21,876 nt of DNA. Source: Peptococcaceae bacterium UBA2264. GTDB lineage: Bacteria > Bacillota > Desulfitobacteriia > Desulfitobacteriales > Desulfitobacteriaceae. The translations under genes were made by a program, and so were the position numbers. The notes beneath the pieces are model-generated. The model was not told the DNA's origin. It did not search any database and saw only the letters and a list, made by a program, of their open reading frames with translations. Shown here piece by piece: positions 14,902 through 21,857 of the stretch. Numbering within the stretch: the stretch's first letter is position 1; each line of letters opens with the position of its first letter. The stretch spans positions 34,603-56,478 of the forward strand of contig DDXI01000118.1 of assembly GCA_002347475.1 (NCBI GenBank). The letters run 5' to 3'.

Positions 14902-15408
14902 TTAATATTTACAGCTAATTGATGTTTCATTATAAGCAATCTCTTTTTTAGGATCATCCAGAATATACATCATGGCTATTTCATCACAATTAGGAAATTT
15001 AACACAATTAATACATTCTTTCCAAACCTTCGAAGGCATCTCATCTTTGTTTATCTCATGAAATCCACAACTCTCAAAAAATTCCGTCTGATAAGTCAAA
15101 GCAAATACTTTATTACATCCAAGATCAGATGCTTCACTTATTAAATTATTAACCAGTACTTTTCCGATACCCTTACCCATATACTCGGCAGCAACAGCCA
15201 AAGCCCTGATTTCTGCCAGATCCCTCCATACAATATGCAGGGCAGCTACTGCTACTATTTGATTATTTTCGATTGCCACCAGAAACTCCCGGATATTTTC
15301 GTAGAGCATATTACGGGATCGTGGCAACATTAAACCTTGTTGCGCATAATTATTAATAAGAGACATCATCTCTTCCACGTCTCCGAGCTTGGCTCTGCGT
15401 AATTGCAT
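14902..15408 (-). CDS. argA: Short N-acetylglutamate-synthase-type GNAT acetyltransferase
   Basis: A 168-residue GNAT that likely acetylates the amino group of glutamate with acetyl-CoA, the first step of arginine synthesis. The acetyl-CoA loop is EYMGKGIGKVLV (G79-G82 region). Hallmarks of the short ArgA-like clade are INNYAQQGLMLPRS, ALHIVWRDLAEIRALAV, FALTYQTEFFESCGF and the C-terminal CINCVKFPNCDE (C132, C135, C141). It has no amino-acid kinase domain, unlike E. coli ArgA (about 440 residues). The last 17 residues are a polar tail. The ATG at 15408 follows AAGGAGAAAT. No other arg gene is in the window, but the promoter carries an ARG-box-like palindrome. Substrate is inferred from clade motifs, so the gene symbol is provisional. 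Confidence 0.8.
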   Translation of the reverse strand: MQLRRAKLGDVEEMMSLINNYAQQGLMLPRSRNMLYENIREFLVAIENNQIVAVAALHIVWRDLAEIRALAVAAEYMGKGIGKVLVNNLISEASDLGCNKVFALTYQTEFFESCGFHEINKDEMPSKVWKECINCVKFPNCDEIAMMYILDDPKKEIAYNETSISCKY

Positions 15409-15428
15409 AGTATTTCTCCTTAGATTTT

Positions 15429-15442
15429 TGCATAATTATACA
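15429..15442. promoter_or_regulatory. ARG-box-like operator over the argA-type promoter
   Basis: TGCATAATTATACA matches the ArgR/AhrC operator core TGAATAATTATTCA at 12 of 14 positions and is nearly palindromic. It covers the -10 box of the acetyltransferase promoter, so bound repressor would block RNA polymerase. A weaker second match (9 of 14) is adjacent at 15443-15456. High local AT content lowers the certainty. Confidence 0.45.
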
Positions 15443-15463
15443 TTATTAATTATAAGAATGCAA
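15435..15463 (-). promoter_or_regulatory. Sigma-A promoter of the argA-type gene
   Basis: On the minus strand TTGCAT (15463-15458), a 17-bp spacer and a perfect TATAAT (15440-15435) precede the start codon by about 27 bases. Confidence 0.7.
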
Positions 15464-15483
15464 ACCAGGGTGCTATTTCAATT

Positions 15484-15813
15484 TTATTTCTTTTTATGTA
15501 TTCCCTTGCCCATATAATATCCTACTTCCGTAAATAGTACCAGACTTAGAAAATCCGCAGGAACAAGCAGCCAGTTTTCAATAAGAACTCCGCTCAGGAA
15601 AGTGAGCAAATATGTAAGGCAATCAAAAACAATAACGGCACCGTATAAATGTAATTTATTTTCCTTGCGGTAACCACCAAGAAAACCAACTGGATAAAAA
15701 ACCGCAAAATTTAAAGCAATCTGATCGGCCAATGTTCCCGATGTAAAAAATTGACCCCATAAAATAAATAAAAGCACCAGTATCAGCTGATAACGCCAAA
15801 AACTAAACAACAT
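15484..15813 (-). CDS. Small multi-pass membrane protein, hypothetical
   Basis: I do not recognise a family. The 109-residue protein is very hydrophobic, with about three to four transmembrane segments: around 6-24 (WRYQLILVLLFILWGQFF), 33-48, 56-77 (LYGAVIVFDCLTYLLTFLSGVL) and 81-98. It ends in a basic GKGIHKKK tail, suggesting a cytoplasmic C-terminus. The ATG at 15813 has a good GGAGGG. It is divergent from the HD-domain gene; its -10 box is probably TATACT on the minus strand near 15858-15853, with a poor -35 box. The argA-type gene downstream has its own promoter, so the two need not be co-transcribed. Confidence 0.7.
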   Translation of the reverse strand: MLFSFWRYQLILVLLFILWGQFFTSGTLADQIALNFAVFYPVGFLGGYRKENKLHLYGAVIVFDCLTYLLTFLSGVLIENWLLVPADFLSLVLFTEVGYYMGKGIHKKK

Positions 15814-15892
15814 GTGGCCCTCCGTTTATTCAGTAAAATATCCTGCAAATCAGTATAACAAATGTTGCTTCAAGTGAACAGGAGGAACTGAA

Positions 15893-16408
15893 TTGTACTG
15901 CAGAATCAAACGGTTCTTTAAGGTTCTATTTCCTTCAGTTAAGCCTGGAGAAATGCACCAGGCAGCTGAGACCCTCCCGGCTGCAGCCTTCTCCCTATTT
16001 TGCCGGCAGGCTCTGCCTGAACAACGTCATGCTCTTGATGTTGCCAAAAGTCTAAAAGCCAGAAAAATAGACCTGAATTTATCTGCCGAAGACTACCGCA
16101 ACTTAATTATTGCGGCTCTGCTCCATGATTGCGGCAAGTCACTTGTCACTATACACCTCTGGCAAAGGGTTATGATCGTTCTTGTCGCGGCCTGCCCCTG
16201 GCAGTTTATGAAAAATTATATAATAAATAGAAGCCAAGCCAGAAGCCTTGCCCTCACTCTGGAAATTGCCGACCGGCACGCTGAATGGGGAGAATCTTTG
16301 GCCAGAAAAGCCGGACTAAACGAGCATATTTGCCTGCTTATCCGCCAACACCACTCTCCCCGCACAGAACTGGGCAGAATACTGCAGGAAAATGATAATA
16401 CAAATTAA
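15893..16408 (+). CDS. HD-domain protein (putative phosphohydrolase)
   Basis: A 171-residue HD-superfamily protein. The metal-binding set is visible: H46 in EQRHALDVAK, H78-D79 in LLHDCGK, H129 in ADRHAEWGESLARKAGL and the QHH at 152-154. These proteins hydrolyse phosphomonoesters or phosphodiesters, but the substrate cannot be told. A hydrophobic stretch (WQRVMIVLVAACPWQFM, 90-106) between HD and the third histidine may be a buried helix or a membrane-contact element. The start is TTG at 15893, chosen because GGAGG lies seven bases upstream. It is a lone gene, convergent with the aminotransferase. Confidence 0.82.
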   Translation: MYCRIKRFFKVLFPSVKPGEMHQAAETLPAAAFSLFCRQALPEQRHALDVAKSLKARKIDLNLSAEDYRNLIIAALLHDCGKSLVTIHLWQRVMIVLVAACPWQFMKNYIINRSQARSLALTLEIADRHAEWGESLARKAGLNEHICLLIRQHHSPRTELGRILQENDNTN

Positions 16409-16446
16409 AATCGATTTCCCCGGCAGGGGTGAAGATAAGTTTTAGC

Positions 16447-17607
16447 TTAGCTTCCTAAATATTTTCGGATACGCCATACAGCCTCCCTCATCATATCCTC
16501 ATTTTGTACCAGGGCAATCCGGATAAAGCCTTCGCCATAACTGCCAAAAGCAACTCCTGGTACTACCAATACCCCAGCCTCTCGAGCCAAACACTCGGCA
16601 AAAGATATTGAATCCTGTTTTGTCGGAACAGGTGCCCAAACAAACATGGTACCCTGAGGCGTCGGCATTATCCAGCCAACTTCAGCACACCCCTTGATCC
16701 AGATATCCCTTCTGCACTGATAAGCCAAGCAATTTTCCTTAATATCTTCCTGATCTCCCAGCAAGGCAGCTGTGCCTGTTTTTAGAACTGGTTCAAAAAC
16801 ACCATAATCTATATTCTCTTTAAGCAAGGCAAGGGCGGAAATTACCTCTGCCTTGCCGACAACAAAGCCCAGTCGAGTCCCAGCCAGGTTATAGGTCTTG
16901 GATATCGAATGGAATTCTACCCCCACTTCCTTGGCATTCCTGGCCTGCAAAAAACTTGCCGGCCTATATCCTGCAAAAGCCAATTCAGAATAAGCAGCAT
17001 CGTGACAAATCAGAATATCATATTCCCGGGCAAAAGCCACTACCTCATCAAAAAACGATAAATGTGCTATGGCTGCAGTAGGATTATTGGGATAATTCAG
17101 GAATAATATTTTGGCTTGGCGGGCAATATCGGGTTTAACAGCTGTCAGATCAGGCAAAAATCCCTGCTCAGGCAACAACGGCAGAGATACCTTCTGTCCG
17201 CCCGCCAAATGCAGGCCGACAGAATAAATTGGATATCCGGGATCCGGGATCAAAGCCAGATCACCAGGATCAATATAAGTCATAAATATATGGGCCAAGC
17301 CATCCTGAGAGCCCATAAGAGGCAAGACCTCTTTTTCCGGATCAAGTTCAACATTAAAACGCCGTTTATACCAAGTACAGCAACTTTGGCGAAATTCCTT
17401 TGTCCCTCTGCTGAGGGTATAACCATATAATTTTTCATCCAGAACTGCTGCACTCAGAACTTGTCGGAGGTAAAGGGAAGGAGCACGATCAGGGCTGCCG
17501 ATACTTAAATTGATGAGGTTCCGCCCTGCCGTTTCTAATTCTCTGCGCAGATCATCCATTTGTCTAAAAACCGAAGTACCCAATCCTTGTAAACGTTGCG
17601 CCAGCAC
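16447..17607 (-). CDS. Class I/II aminotransferase (aspartate/LL-DAP aminotransferase-like)
   Basis: A 386-residue fold-type I PLP enzyme. The PLP lysine is K237 in SISKTYNLAGTRLGF; other cofactor contacts are NYPNNPT (171-177) and DAAYSE (D203, Y206), and the substrate-binding arginine is in FIRIALV near the C-terminus. IGSPD near residue 37 and YGYTLSRGTKEFR near 61 are typical of the aspartate/LL-diaminopimelate aminotransferase group. The amino donor and acceptor cannot be fixed from sequence; no lysine-pathway gene is adjacent. The start is GTG, sharing one base with the TAG stop of the PHP gene (TAGTG), preceded by GAGGTGGGG. Such an overlap implies translational coupling. Confidence 0.9.
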   Translation of the reverse strand: MLAQRLQGLGTSVFRQMDDLRRELETAGRNLINLSIGSPDRAPSLYLRQVLSAAVLDEKLYGYTLSRGTKEFRQSCCTWYKRRFNVELDPEKEVLPLMGSQDGLAHIFMTYIDPGDLALIPDPGYPIYSVGLHLAGGQKVSLPLLPEQGFLPDLTAVKPDIARQAKILFLNYPNNPTAAIAHLSFFDEVVAFAREYDILICHDAAYSELAFAGYRPASFLQARNAKEVGVEFHSISKTYNLAGTRLGFVVGKAEVISALALLKENIDYGVFEPVLKTGTAALLGDQEDIKENCLAYQCRRDIWIKGCAEVGWIMPTPQGTMFVWAPVPTKQDSISFAECLAREAGVLVVPGVAFGSYGEGFIRIALVQNEDMMREAVWRIRKYLGS

Positions 17608-18476
17608 TAATTCCCCACCTCTTCCCTGACTTGTTTACAGTTTTCCAAGCCTCTGAGTTGCCGAACAACCTCCATCGAAACTCCCCATCGGCCTAGTTGG
17701 ACAGATGGTTTATTATCCCCATGAAAATCCGAACCACCGGTCATAAGCAGATTATATTGACTGGCAAGATGGCCATAAAATTGTTGATCCTGCCTGTTAT
17801 GATCCGAATGATTAACTTCAATACCCTGCAGTCCGAATTTAATCCAGGAAGCTATGGTCTTTTTTTCAAGTCTTTGCAATCCGGGATGGGCAAGGACTGC
17901 AACACCCTTTGCCTCCCGTATCAGACGAATGCCATCTGTAGTATTCAGTTTTAATCTGGGAACATAAGCAGGCGCTCCAAAACCAAGGTAACGATCAAAA
18001 GCTTCTTTTACGTCAGCTAAATAGCCTTTTTCAACCAGAGCCTGGGCGATATGGGGACGCCCTGCAGATTCTCCGCGGGCAAACTTAAAGACATCATCTT
18101 CTGCCAAACTAAATCCGGATTGTCTCAGAAGTTTCAATATCTTGCTAATTCGGATAAAGCGAGACTCCTGCAGTTCTGCCAATTGTTCCTGCAATATTTT
18201 GGATTTTCCGTCCAGCTCGTAGCCTAAAATATGCACTTCTTTTTCTTCCCAGACAGTATTCAGCTCTACTCCTCTGAGAACCTCGACACCAAGTCTTTCA
18301 CCGGTCAATTCTGCCTCACTCCAGCCTGATATTGTATCATGATCTGTAATGGCAATAGCTTTCAAGCCCTTCTGCCAGGCAAGTTCGACCAGTTCTCCGG
18401 GTGTTAAAAGACCGTCTGAGGCGGTAGTATGGCAATGGAGGTCGGCCTCCGCGATTTGATCAAATTGCCGTTTCAT
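17607..18476 (-). CDS. PHP-domain phosphoesterase (TrpH/RNase AM-like)
   Basis: A 289-residue stand-alone PHP protein. Metal ligands in order are DLHCHTTASDG (H14, H16, D21), ITDHDT (about 44-48), GVELNT (glutamate about 71), VHILGYELD (histidine about 82), LAHPG and TGGSDFHGDNKP. The family includes E. coli TrpH/YciV, which removes phosphate from 3',5'-nucleoside bisphosphates such as pAp and trims RNA 5' ends as RNase AM. The ATG at 18476 follows GGAGACTAGG. It is coupled to the aminotransferase by a 1-base overlap, and a promoter candidate sits upstream. pAp or RNA turnover fits the nearby rny, but other phosphate substrates are possible. Confidence 0.88.
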   Translation of the reverse strand: MKRQFDQIAEADLHCHTTASDGLLTPGELVELAWQKGLKAIAITDHDTISGWSEAELTGERLGVEVLRGVELNTVWEEKEVHILGYELDGKSKILQEQLAELQESRFIRISKILKLLRQSGFSLAEDDVFKFARGESAGRPHIAQALVEKGYLADVKEAFDRYLGFGAPAYVPRLKLNTTDGIRLIREAKGVAVLAHPGLQRLEKKTIASWIKFGLQGIEVNHSDHNRQDQQFYGHLASQYNLLMTGGSDFHGDNKPSVQLGRWGVSMEVVRQLRGLENCKQVREEVGN

Positions 18477-18534
18477 TTTACCTAGTCTCCTTCACAAAAA
18501 GGATTAAATTTCGCCTGCATTTTTTGCTCTTTTT

Positions 18535-18564
18535 ATTTTACCATGAATTGCACTAAACACCCAA
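18535..18564 (-). promoter_or_regulatory. Candidate promoter of the PHP-aminotransferase pair
   Basis: On the minus strand TTGGGT (18564-18559), an 18-bp spacer and TAAAAT (18540-18535) lie about 60 bases before the PHP start and downstream of the spoVS terminator. Confidence 0.4.
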
Positions 18565-18588
18565 AATCTTCTCAACATCTGCTTATAT

Positions 18589-18618
18589 AAAAACACCTGT
18601 CGGTTTGACCGGCAGGTG
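18589..18618 (-). terminator. Intrinsic terminator of spoVS
   Basis: On the minus strand CACCTGCCGG and CCGACAGGTG form a 10-bp stem with one mismatch and a 5-base loop, followed by TTTTTATAT. It begins 17 bases after the spoVS stop and separates spoVS from the PHP gene. Confidence 0.88.
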
Positions 18619-18634
18619 CATTAATCTTGTCGTA

Positions 18635-18895
18635 TTAACGTGGCCCAACTATCAATTTAATAGCCGTTCGCTCTTCTCCTTCAATTAGGATATCTGTAAA
18701 GGCAGGGACACAAATAAGATCAACACCGCTGGGAGCAACAAAGCCGCGGGCAATAGCAACAGCCTTTACAGCTTGGTTGATAGCTCCTGCCCCAATGGCT
18801 TGTAACTCGACTCCTCCTTTTTCCCGCAGAACTCCTGCCAGCGCTCCTGCCACTGAATTCGGACTGGATTTAGCTGATACTTTTAATACATCCAT
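18635..18895 (-). CDS. spoVS: Stage V sporulation protein S
   Basis: An 86-residue SpoVS of exactly the usual length. Recognisable blocks are VLKVSAKSSPNSVAGALAGVLRE, VELQAIGAGAINQAVKAVAIARGFV and PAFTDI...ERTAIKLIVGPR. The Alba-like fold is basic and small and may bind nucleic acid. In Bacillus subtilis spoVS mutants stall at stage V in coat assembly, and it influences septation. The ATG at 18895 has a strong AGGAGG. A sigma-H-type promoter lies at 18965-18993 and an intrinsic terminator follows, so it can be transcribed alone even though it follows ymdB and rny in the conserved clostridial order. Confidence 0.97.
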   Translation of the reverse strand: MDVLKVSAKSSPNSVAGALAGVLREKGGVELQAIGAGAINQAVKAVAIARGFVAPSGVDLICVPAFTDILIEGEERTAIKLIVGPR

Positions 18896-18964
18896 TAACT
18901 ACATCCTCCTGCTCCACCTTCAACATGAATTTGCTCGGTTATATTTCTTCTGATTATATTTGTT

Positions 18965-18993
18965 GTATTCTATAATAACCTTATAAATCCTTT
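18965..18993 (-). promoter_or_regulatory. Sigma-H-type promoter of spoVS
   Basis: On the minus strand AAAGGATTT (18993-18985), 11 bp, then ATAGAATAC (18973-18965). The consensus is RnAGGAwWW, 11-12 bp, RnnGAATww; only the last base departs. Bacillus spoVS is known to be transcribed by sigma-H RNA polymerase, so context and motif agree. Confidence 0.65.
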
Positions 18994-19056
18994 GTTTGAA
19001 AAGAAGAAATTTTCAGACTATTTTGTTATTCATATTGAACAGAGGTTGAACACAGT

Positions 19057-19836
19057 TCAAGTAGTTGTGCGCTGAATATTTCTGATATTTCTGGCTTCTC
19101 CGCTTTCCTCATCAATATCGAGAAGAACAGCATTCAACTGCAACGGACCGTCAGCTATTTCAAATTTCGCCGGTAATTGGGTCAGAAAACGATTGATAAT
19201 TACTTCCTTTTTAACCCCAAGAACTGAATTCCTGGGACCTGTCATTCCTACATCAGTTATATATGCCGTATTTTTTTCCAAAATGCGGGCATCAGCAGTC
19301 TGGATATGGGTATGGGTGCCAAGAACTGCACTGACCTTGCCGTCCAAAAACCAGCCAAAAGCAACCTTCTCTGAAGTTGCTTCAGCATGAAAATCAACTA
19401 TAATAATGGGAGTCTCCTGACTAATTATATTTATTAAGCGGATAGCACAACTGAAAGGATCATCTAAAGGAGGAAGAAATATTCGTCCTGAGAGATTTAT
19501 TATTCCTATTTTTCGACCTGCTTTATGAAGATAGCCGTATCCTTTACCAGGTGCCCCCACAGGATAATTTGCCGGCCGAATCAAACGTGATTCATTGTCA
19601 ATATAATCATAAATCGTCCGCTGATCCCAAACATGATTACCCATAGTTATAAAATCGATTCCCCAATCATATAATTCCTGAGCTATGTCTTTAGTCAAGC
19701 CATTGCCTCCAGCCGCATTTTCAGCATTTGCTATAGTAACATCTACCGCTAACTCTTGCTGGAGCGGTTTTAGCAAAGTACGTACTGCTTCTCTTCCTGG
19801 TTTACCAACTATGTCCCCAATGAAAAGTATATTCAC
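19057..19836 (-). CDS. ymdB: YmdB-family metallophosphoesterase (2',3'-cNMP phosphodiesterase)
   Basis: A 259-residue calcineurin-like phosphoesterase of the TIGR00282/YmdB type. Motifs in order: MNILFIGDIVGKPG (D8), ANAENAAGGNGLT (Asn and Glu metal ligands), MGNHVWDQ, VDFHAEATSEK and GTHTHIQTADARIL. Bacillus YmdB (about 264 residues) hydrolyses 2',3'-cyclic nucleotides, interacts functionally with RNase Y, and affects the switch between motility, biofilm and sporulation. The open frame extends to 19872, but the GTG at 19836-19834 gives the normal MNILFIGD start and is preceded by AAGGTGGG at good spacing. It follows rny, separated by a terminator and a possible 36-codon ORF. Confidence 0.93.
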   Translation of the reverse strand: MNILFIGDIVGKPGREAVRTLLKPLQQELAVDVTIANAENAAGGNGLTKDIAQELYDWGIDFITMGNHVWDQRTIYDYIDNESRLIRPANYPVGAPGKGYGYLHKAGRKIGIINLSGRIFLPPLDDPFSCAIRLINIISQETPIIIVDFHAEATSEKVAFGWFLDGKVSAVLGTHTHIQTADARILEKNTAYITDVGMTGPRNSVLGVKKEVIINRFLTQLPAKFEIADGPLQLNAVLLDIDEESGEARNIRNIQRTTT

Positions 19837-19859
19837 TCCTGTCCCACCTTCCCTAAGAT

Positions 19860-19889
19860 AATATACAATCAAAAAATTCTTGCCATCAA
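19860..19889 (-). promoter_or_regulatory. Candidate promoter directly upstream of ymdB
   Basis: On the minus strand TTGATG (19889-19884), an 18-bp spacer and TATATT (19865-19860) would start RNA about 17 bases before the ymdB GTG. It overlaps the end of the small ORF. Confidence 0.3.
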
Positions 19890-19979
19890 TTCCTGCAGAG
19901 AACTCTTGGCAAAAACTTGACGCGCTATGCTTTCCAGGTCTACTTGATCAAGCTGACTGATCACTATAAATTCAGCCAA
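19869..19979 (-). CDS. Possible 36-residue protein between rny and ymdB
   Basis: From a TTG at 19979 the frame reads MAEFIVISQLDQVDLESIA, then RQVFAKSSLQELMARIF and stop TGA. The peptide has a helix-like, amphipathic pattern (DLESIARQVF, SLQELMARIF) and ordinary codon use. An AAGAGG (19986-19981) is just upstream, but only one base from the TTG, and a GTG at 19964 is too far from it. It begins right after the U-run of the rny terminator and ends 32 bases before ymdB. I do not recognise a family. Confidence 0.3.
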   Translation of the reverse strand: MAEFIVISQLDQVDLESIARQVFAKSSLQELMARIF

Positions 19980-19986
19980 TCCTCTT

Positions 19987-20030
19987 AAAAAACCAAAAAG
20001 GAAACAGGCAATTCTGAACTACCCGTTTCC
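19987..20030 (-). terminator. Intrinsic terminator of rny
   Basis: On the minus strand GGAAACGGGTA and TGCCTGTTTCC form an 11-bp stem including two wobble pairs, followed by TTTTTGGTTTTTT. It lies 24 bases beyond the rny stop. Confidence 0.88.
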
Positions 20031-20054
20031 CTGATGTTCCAGTTTATTCTATTT

Positions 20055-21605
20055 CTATTTGGCATAATCAACTGCCCGGGTTTCTCTGATAACCACTACT
20101 TTAATTTGACCGGGATATTCAAGTTCTTCTTCTATACGCTTGCTTATTTCCCGAGCTACGCGCGGTGCCAGCAAATCATCAATTTTATCAGGTTTGACAA
20201 TTATCCGAATTTCGCGTCCGGCTTGAATAGCATAACATTTCTCCACACCTTCAAAGGATTCGGCGATTTCCTCCAGTTTTTGCAATCTCCTGATATAGGA
20301 TTCCAGCGTTTCGCGACGTGCTCCTGGTCTGGCAGCTGATACAGCATCTGCAGCCGATACCAAAACTGCCACAATTGTCTTGGCTTCAACATCACCATGA
20401 TGTGCTTCGATGGCATGGATAACATCCCAGGATTCCTTGTATTTTTTCGCCAGATCAACACCAATTTCCACGTGAGTACCTTCAATATCATGATCTGTGG
20501 CCTTACCCAAGTCATGTAATAAACCGGCTCTTTTAGCCAGCTGGACATCTACTCCCAACTCGGCAGCCATTAAACCGCTCAGGAAAGAAACTTCAATAGA
20601 ATGTTTTAAGACATTCTGACCATAACTGGTCCGAAACTTCAGCCTGCCCAACAGCCTTATTACATCAGGGTGCAGACCATGAACTCCTGTCTCGAAGGTG
20701 GCTTGCTCTCCTTCTTCGCGAATCTTTTGTTCAACTTCTTTTTGAGCTTTTTCCACCATTTCTTCAATGCGGGCGGGATGGATACGGCCGTCAACGATCA
20801 ACTTTTCCAGGGCTATACGGGCAACTTCACGTCTGATAGGATCGAAACCGGACAAAATGACTGCTTCCGGTGTGTCATCAATTATCAGATCGATCCCGGT
20901 CAAAGTTTCCAGGGTTCGTATATTCCTGCCTTCACGACCAATAATTCTTCCCTTCATCTCGTCGCTGGGAAGAGCAACTACGGAAACAGTTGTCTCAGCT
21001 ACATGATCGGCTGCGCAGCGCTGTACAGCCAAAGCAATAATATTTTTAGCGCGCTTTTCGGCCTCTTCTTTAGCCTTGGTTTCAATGTCTTTAATCATGA
21101 TAGCGGACTCATAACGAACCTCTTCTTCGACACTGCTAAGCAGTAACTGCTTGGCCTCTTCTGATGTGAGTCCGGATAAACGTTCGAGTTCGGCTTTTTC
21201 TCTGGTTATTAATTGAGCTAATTCTTCCTTTTGTTTTTCAACGTCGCTTTCCTTGAGATGTAAATTTTCTTCTTTGCGCTCCAGGGATTCCATTTTACGA
21301 TCCAGGGTTTCTTCCTTTTGCACAAGGCGACGCTCCAGACGCTGAATCTCGTTACGTCTTTCCCGGGTTTCTTTCTCCACTTCATTGCGGACATGCATGA
21401 CTTCTTCTTTGGCAGCTACTATCATTTCCCTCTTCTTGGCCTCAGATTCAGTCTGAGCATTCAGGATAATGCGTTTACCTTCTTCTTCAGCTGAGACGAT
21501 AGCCTTTTCAGCTGTGGCTTTACGGATAATCCAGCCTACAAAGCCGCCGATACCAAAACCGACAACTGTCAACACAGCAACAATTATTACACTGGTTGTT
21601 TCCAT
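20055..21605 (-). CDS. rny: Ribonuclease Y
   Basis: A 516-residue membrane-anchored endoribonuclease that starts mRNA decay in Firmicutes. In order: N-terminal transmembrane helix (about 5-27), long coiled coil (about 30-185), KH RNA-binding domain (about 207-270, GxxG loop GREG at 223-226 in GRIIGREGRNIRTLE), and HD domain with H335 (LKHSIEVS), H364-D365 (GLLHDLGKA) and further ligands in HHGDVEAKT and SAADAVSAARPGARRE. Length and all key residues match Bacillus RNase Y (520 residues). The ATG at 21605 has an AAGGAGGTG with ideal spacing. A terminator follows it, and a promoter-terminator unit lies just upstream. In Clostridia rny is usually near recA/recX and ymdB; the upstream part of that order is not within view. 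Confidence 0.97.
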   Translation of the reverse strand: METTSVIIVAVLTVVGFGIGGFVGWIIRKATAEKAIVSAEEEGKRIILNAQTESEAKKREMIVAAKEEVMHVRNEVEKETRERRNEIQRLERRLVQKEETLDRKMESLERKEENLHLKESDVEKQKEELAQLITREKAELERLSGLTSEEAKQLLLSSVEEEVRYESAIMIKDIETKAKEEAEKRAKNIIALAVQRCAADHVAETTVSVVALPSDEMKGRIIGREGRNIRTLETLTGIDLIIDDTPEAVILSGFDPIRREVARIALEKLIVDGRIHPARIEEMVEKAQKEVEQKIREEGEQATFETGVHGLHPDVIRLLGRLKFRTSYGQNVLKHSIEVSFLSGLMAAELGVDVQLAKRAGLLHDLGKATDHDIEGTHVEIGVDLAKKYKESWDVIHAIEAHHGDVEAKTIVAVLVSAADAVSAARPGARRETLESYIRRLQKLEEIAESFEGVEKCYAIQAGREIRIIVKPDKIDDLLAPRVAREISKRIEEELEYPGQIKVVVIRETRAVDYAK

Positions 21606-21642
21606 GAACTCACCTCCTTATTTACAATAACATTTAAAAAAA

Positions 21643-21664
21643 GAAAAAACTGGTTAGAACCAGT
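21643..21664 (-). terminator. Intrinsic terminator upstream of rny
   Basis: On the minus strand ACTGGTT-CT-AACCAGT is followed by TTTTTT and, after one C, another T run. It ends 38 bases before the rny start codon. It would either end the upstream RNA unit or attenuate rny. Confidence 0.75.
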
Positions 21665-21822
21665 CTTTATTAAAGCATAACCTAAAAGGACAAGAAAATT
21701 CTTTCCTTGTACATCCTACAAACCTTCGCTCGCTAGTCAAAACCTCTTTATATTTTAGCCTGACAATGACGAAATCTATAAGAAAACCTTGAAAGGTTAA
21801 TGTCAACAGAGACAGGGCTCTG
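21643..21822 (-). ncRNA. Candidate small RNA or attenuated leader upstream of rny (about 180 nt)
   Basis: A near-perfect promoter (21829-21857) and an intrinsic terminator (21643-21664) define a transcript of about 180 bases. Its only open frame begins inside the promoter and has no ribosome-binding site. The RNA can form local hairpins: CAGAG/CTCTG near the 5' end, AACCTT-TC-AAGGTT (near 21785-21798) and ACAAGGAAA/TTTTCTTGT (near 21690-21712). I could not match it to 6S RNA, SRP RNA, tmRNA or RNase P by eye. It could be an independent small RNA, or the rny 5' UTR with attenuation. Confidence 0.45.
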
Positions 21823-21828
21823 CCAACA

Positions 21829-21857
21829 ATTCTAAATACTTTTGGAAATAATGTCAA
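21829..21857 (-). promoter_or_regulatory. Strong sigma-A promoter upstream of rny
   Basis: On the minus strand a perfect TTGACA (21857-21852), exactly 17 bp, and TAGAAT (21834-21829), five of six consensus bases. Transcription would start near 21822. A second perfect TTGACA (21806-21801) lies 51 bp downstream, with poorer -10 options (CTTATA at 18 bp). Confidence 0.75.

Noticed and set aside
1999..20030. Shared GAAACAGGCA in the hairpins at 1999-2031 and 20000-20030 as a dispersed repeat family
   Set aside because: The identity is limited to ten bases of hairpin arm, and loops and flanks differ, so coincidence between GC-rich stems is the simpler reading.
20034..21146. Plus-strand frames at 20034-20339, 20670-21146 and 20767-21006
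   Set aside because: Antisense shadows of rny, which is complete and unmistakable on the minus strand.
21654..21857. 67-codon minus-strand frame upstream of rny
   Set aside because: It begins at the TTG of the -35 box, runs through a consensus promoter and into the terminator hairpin, and has no ribosome-binding site.
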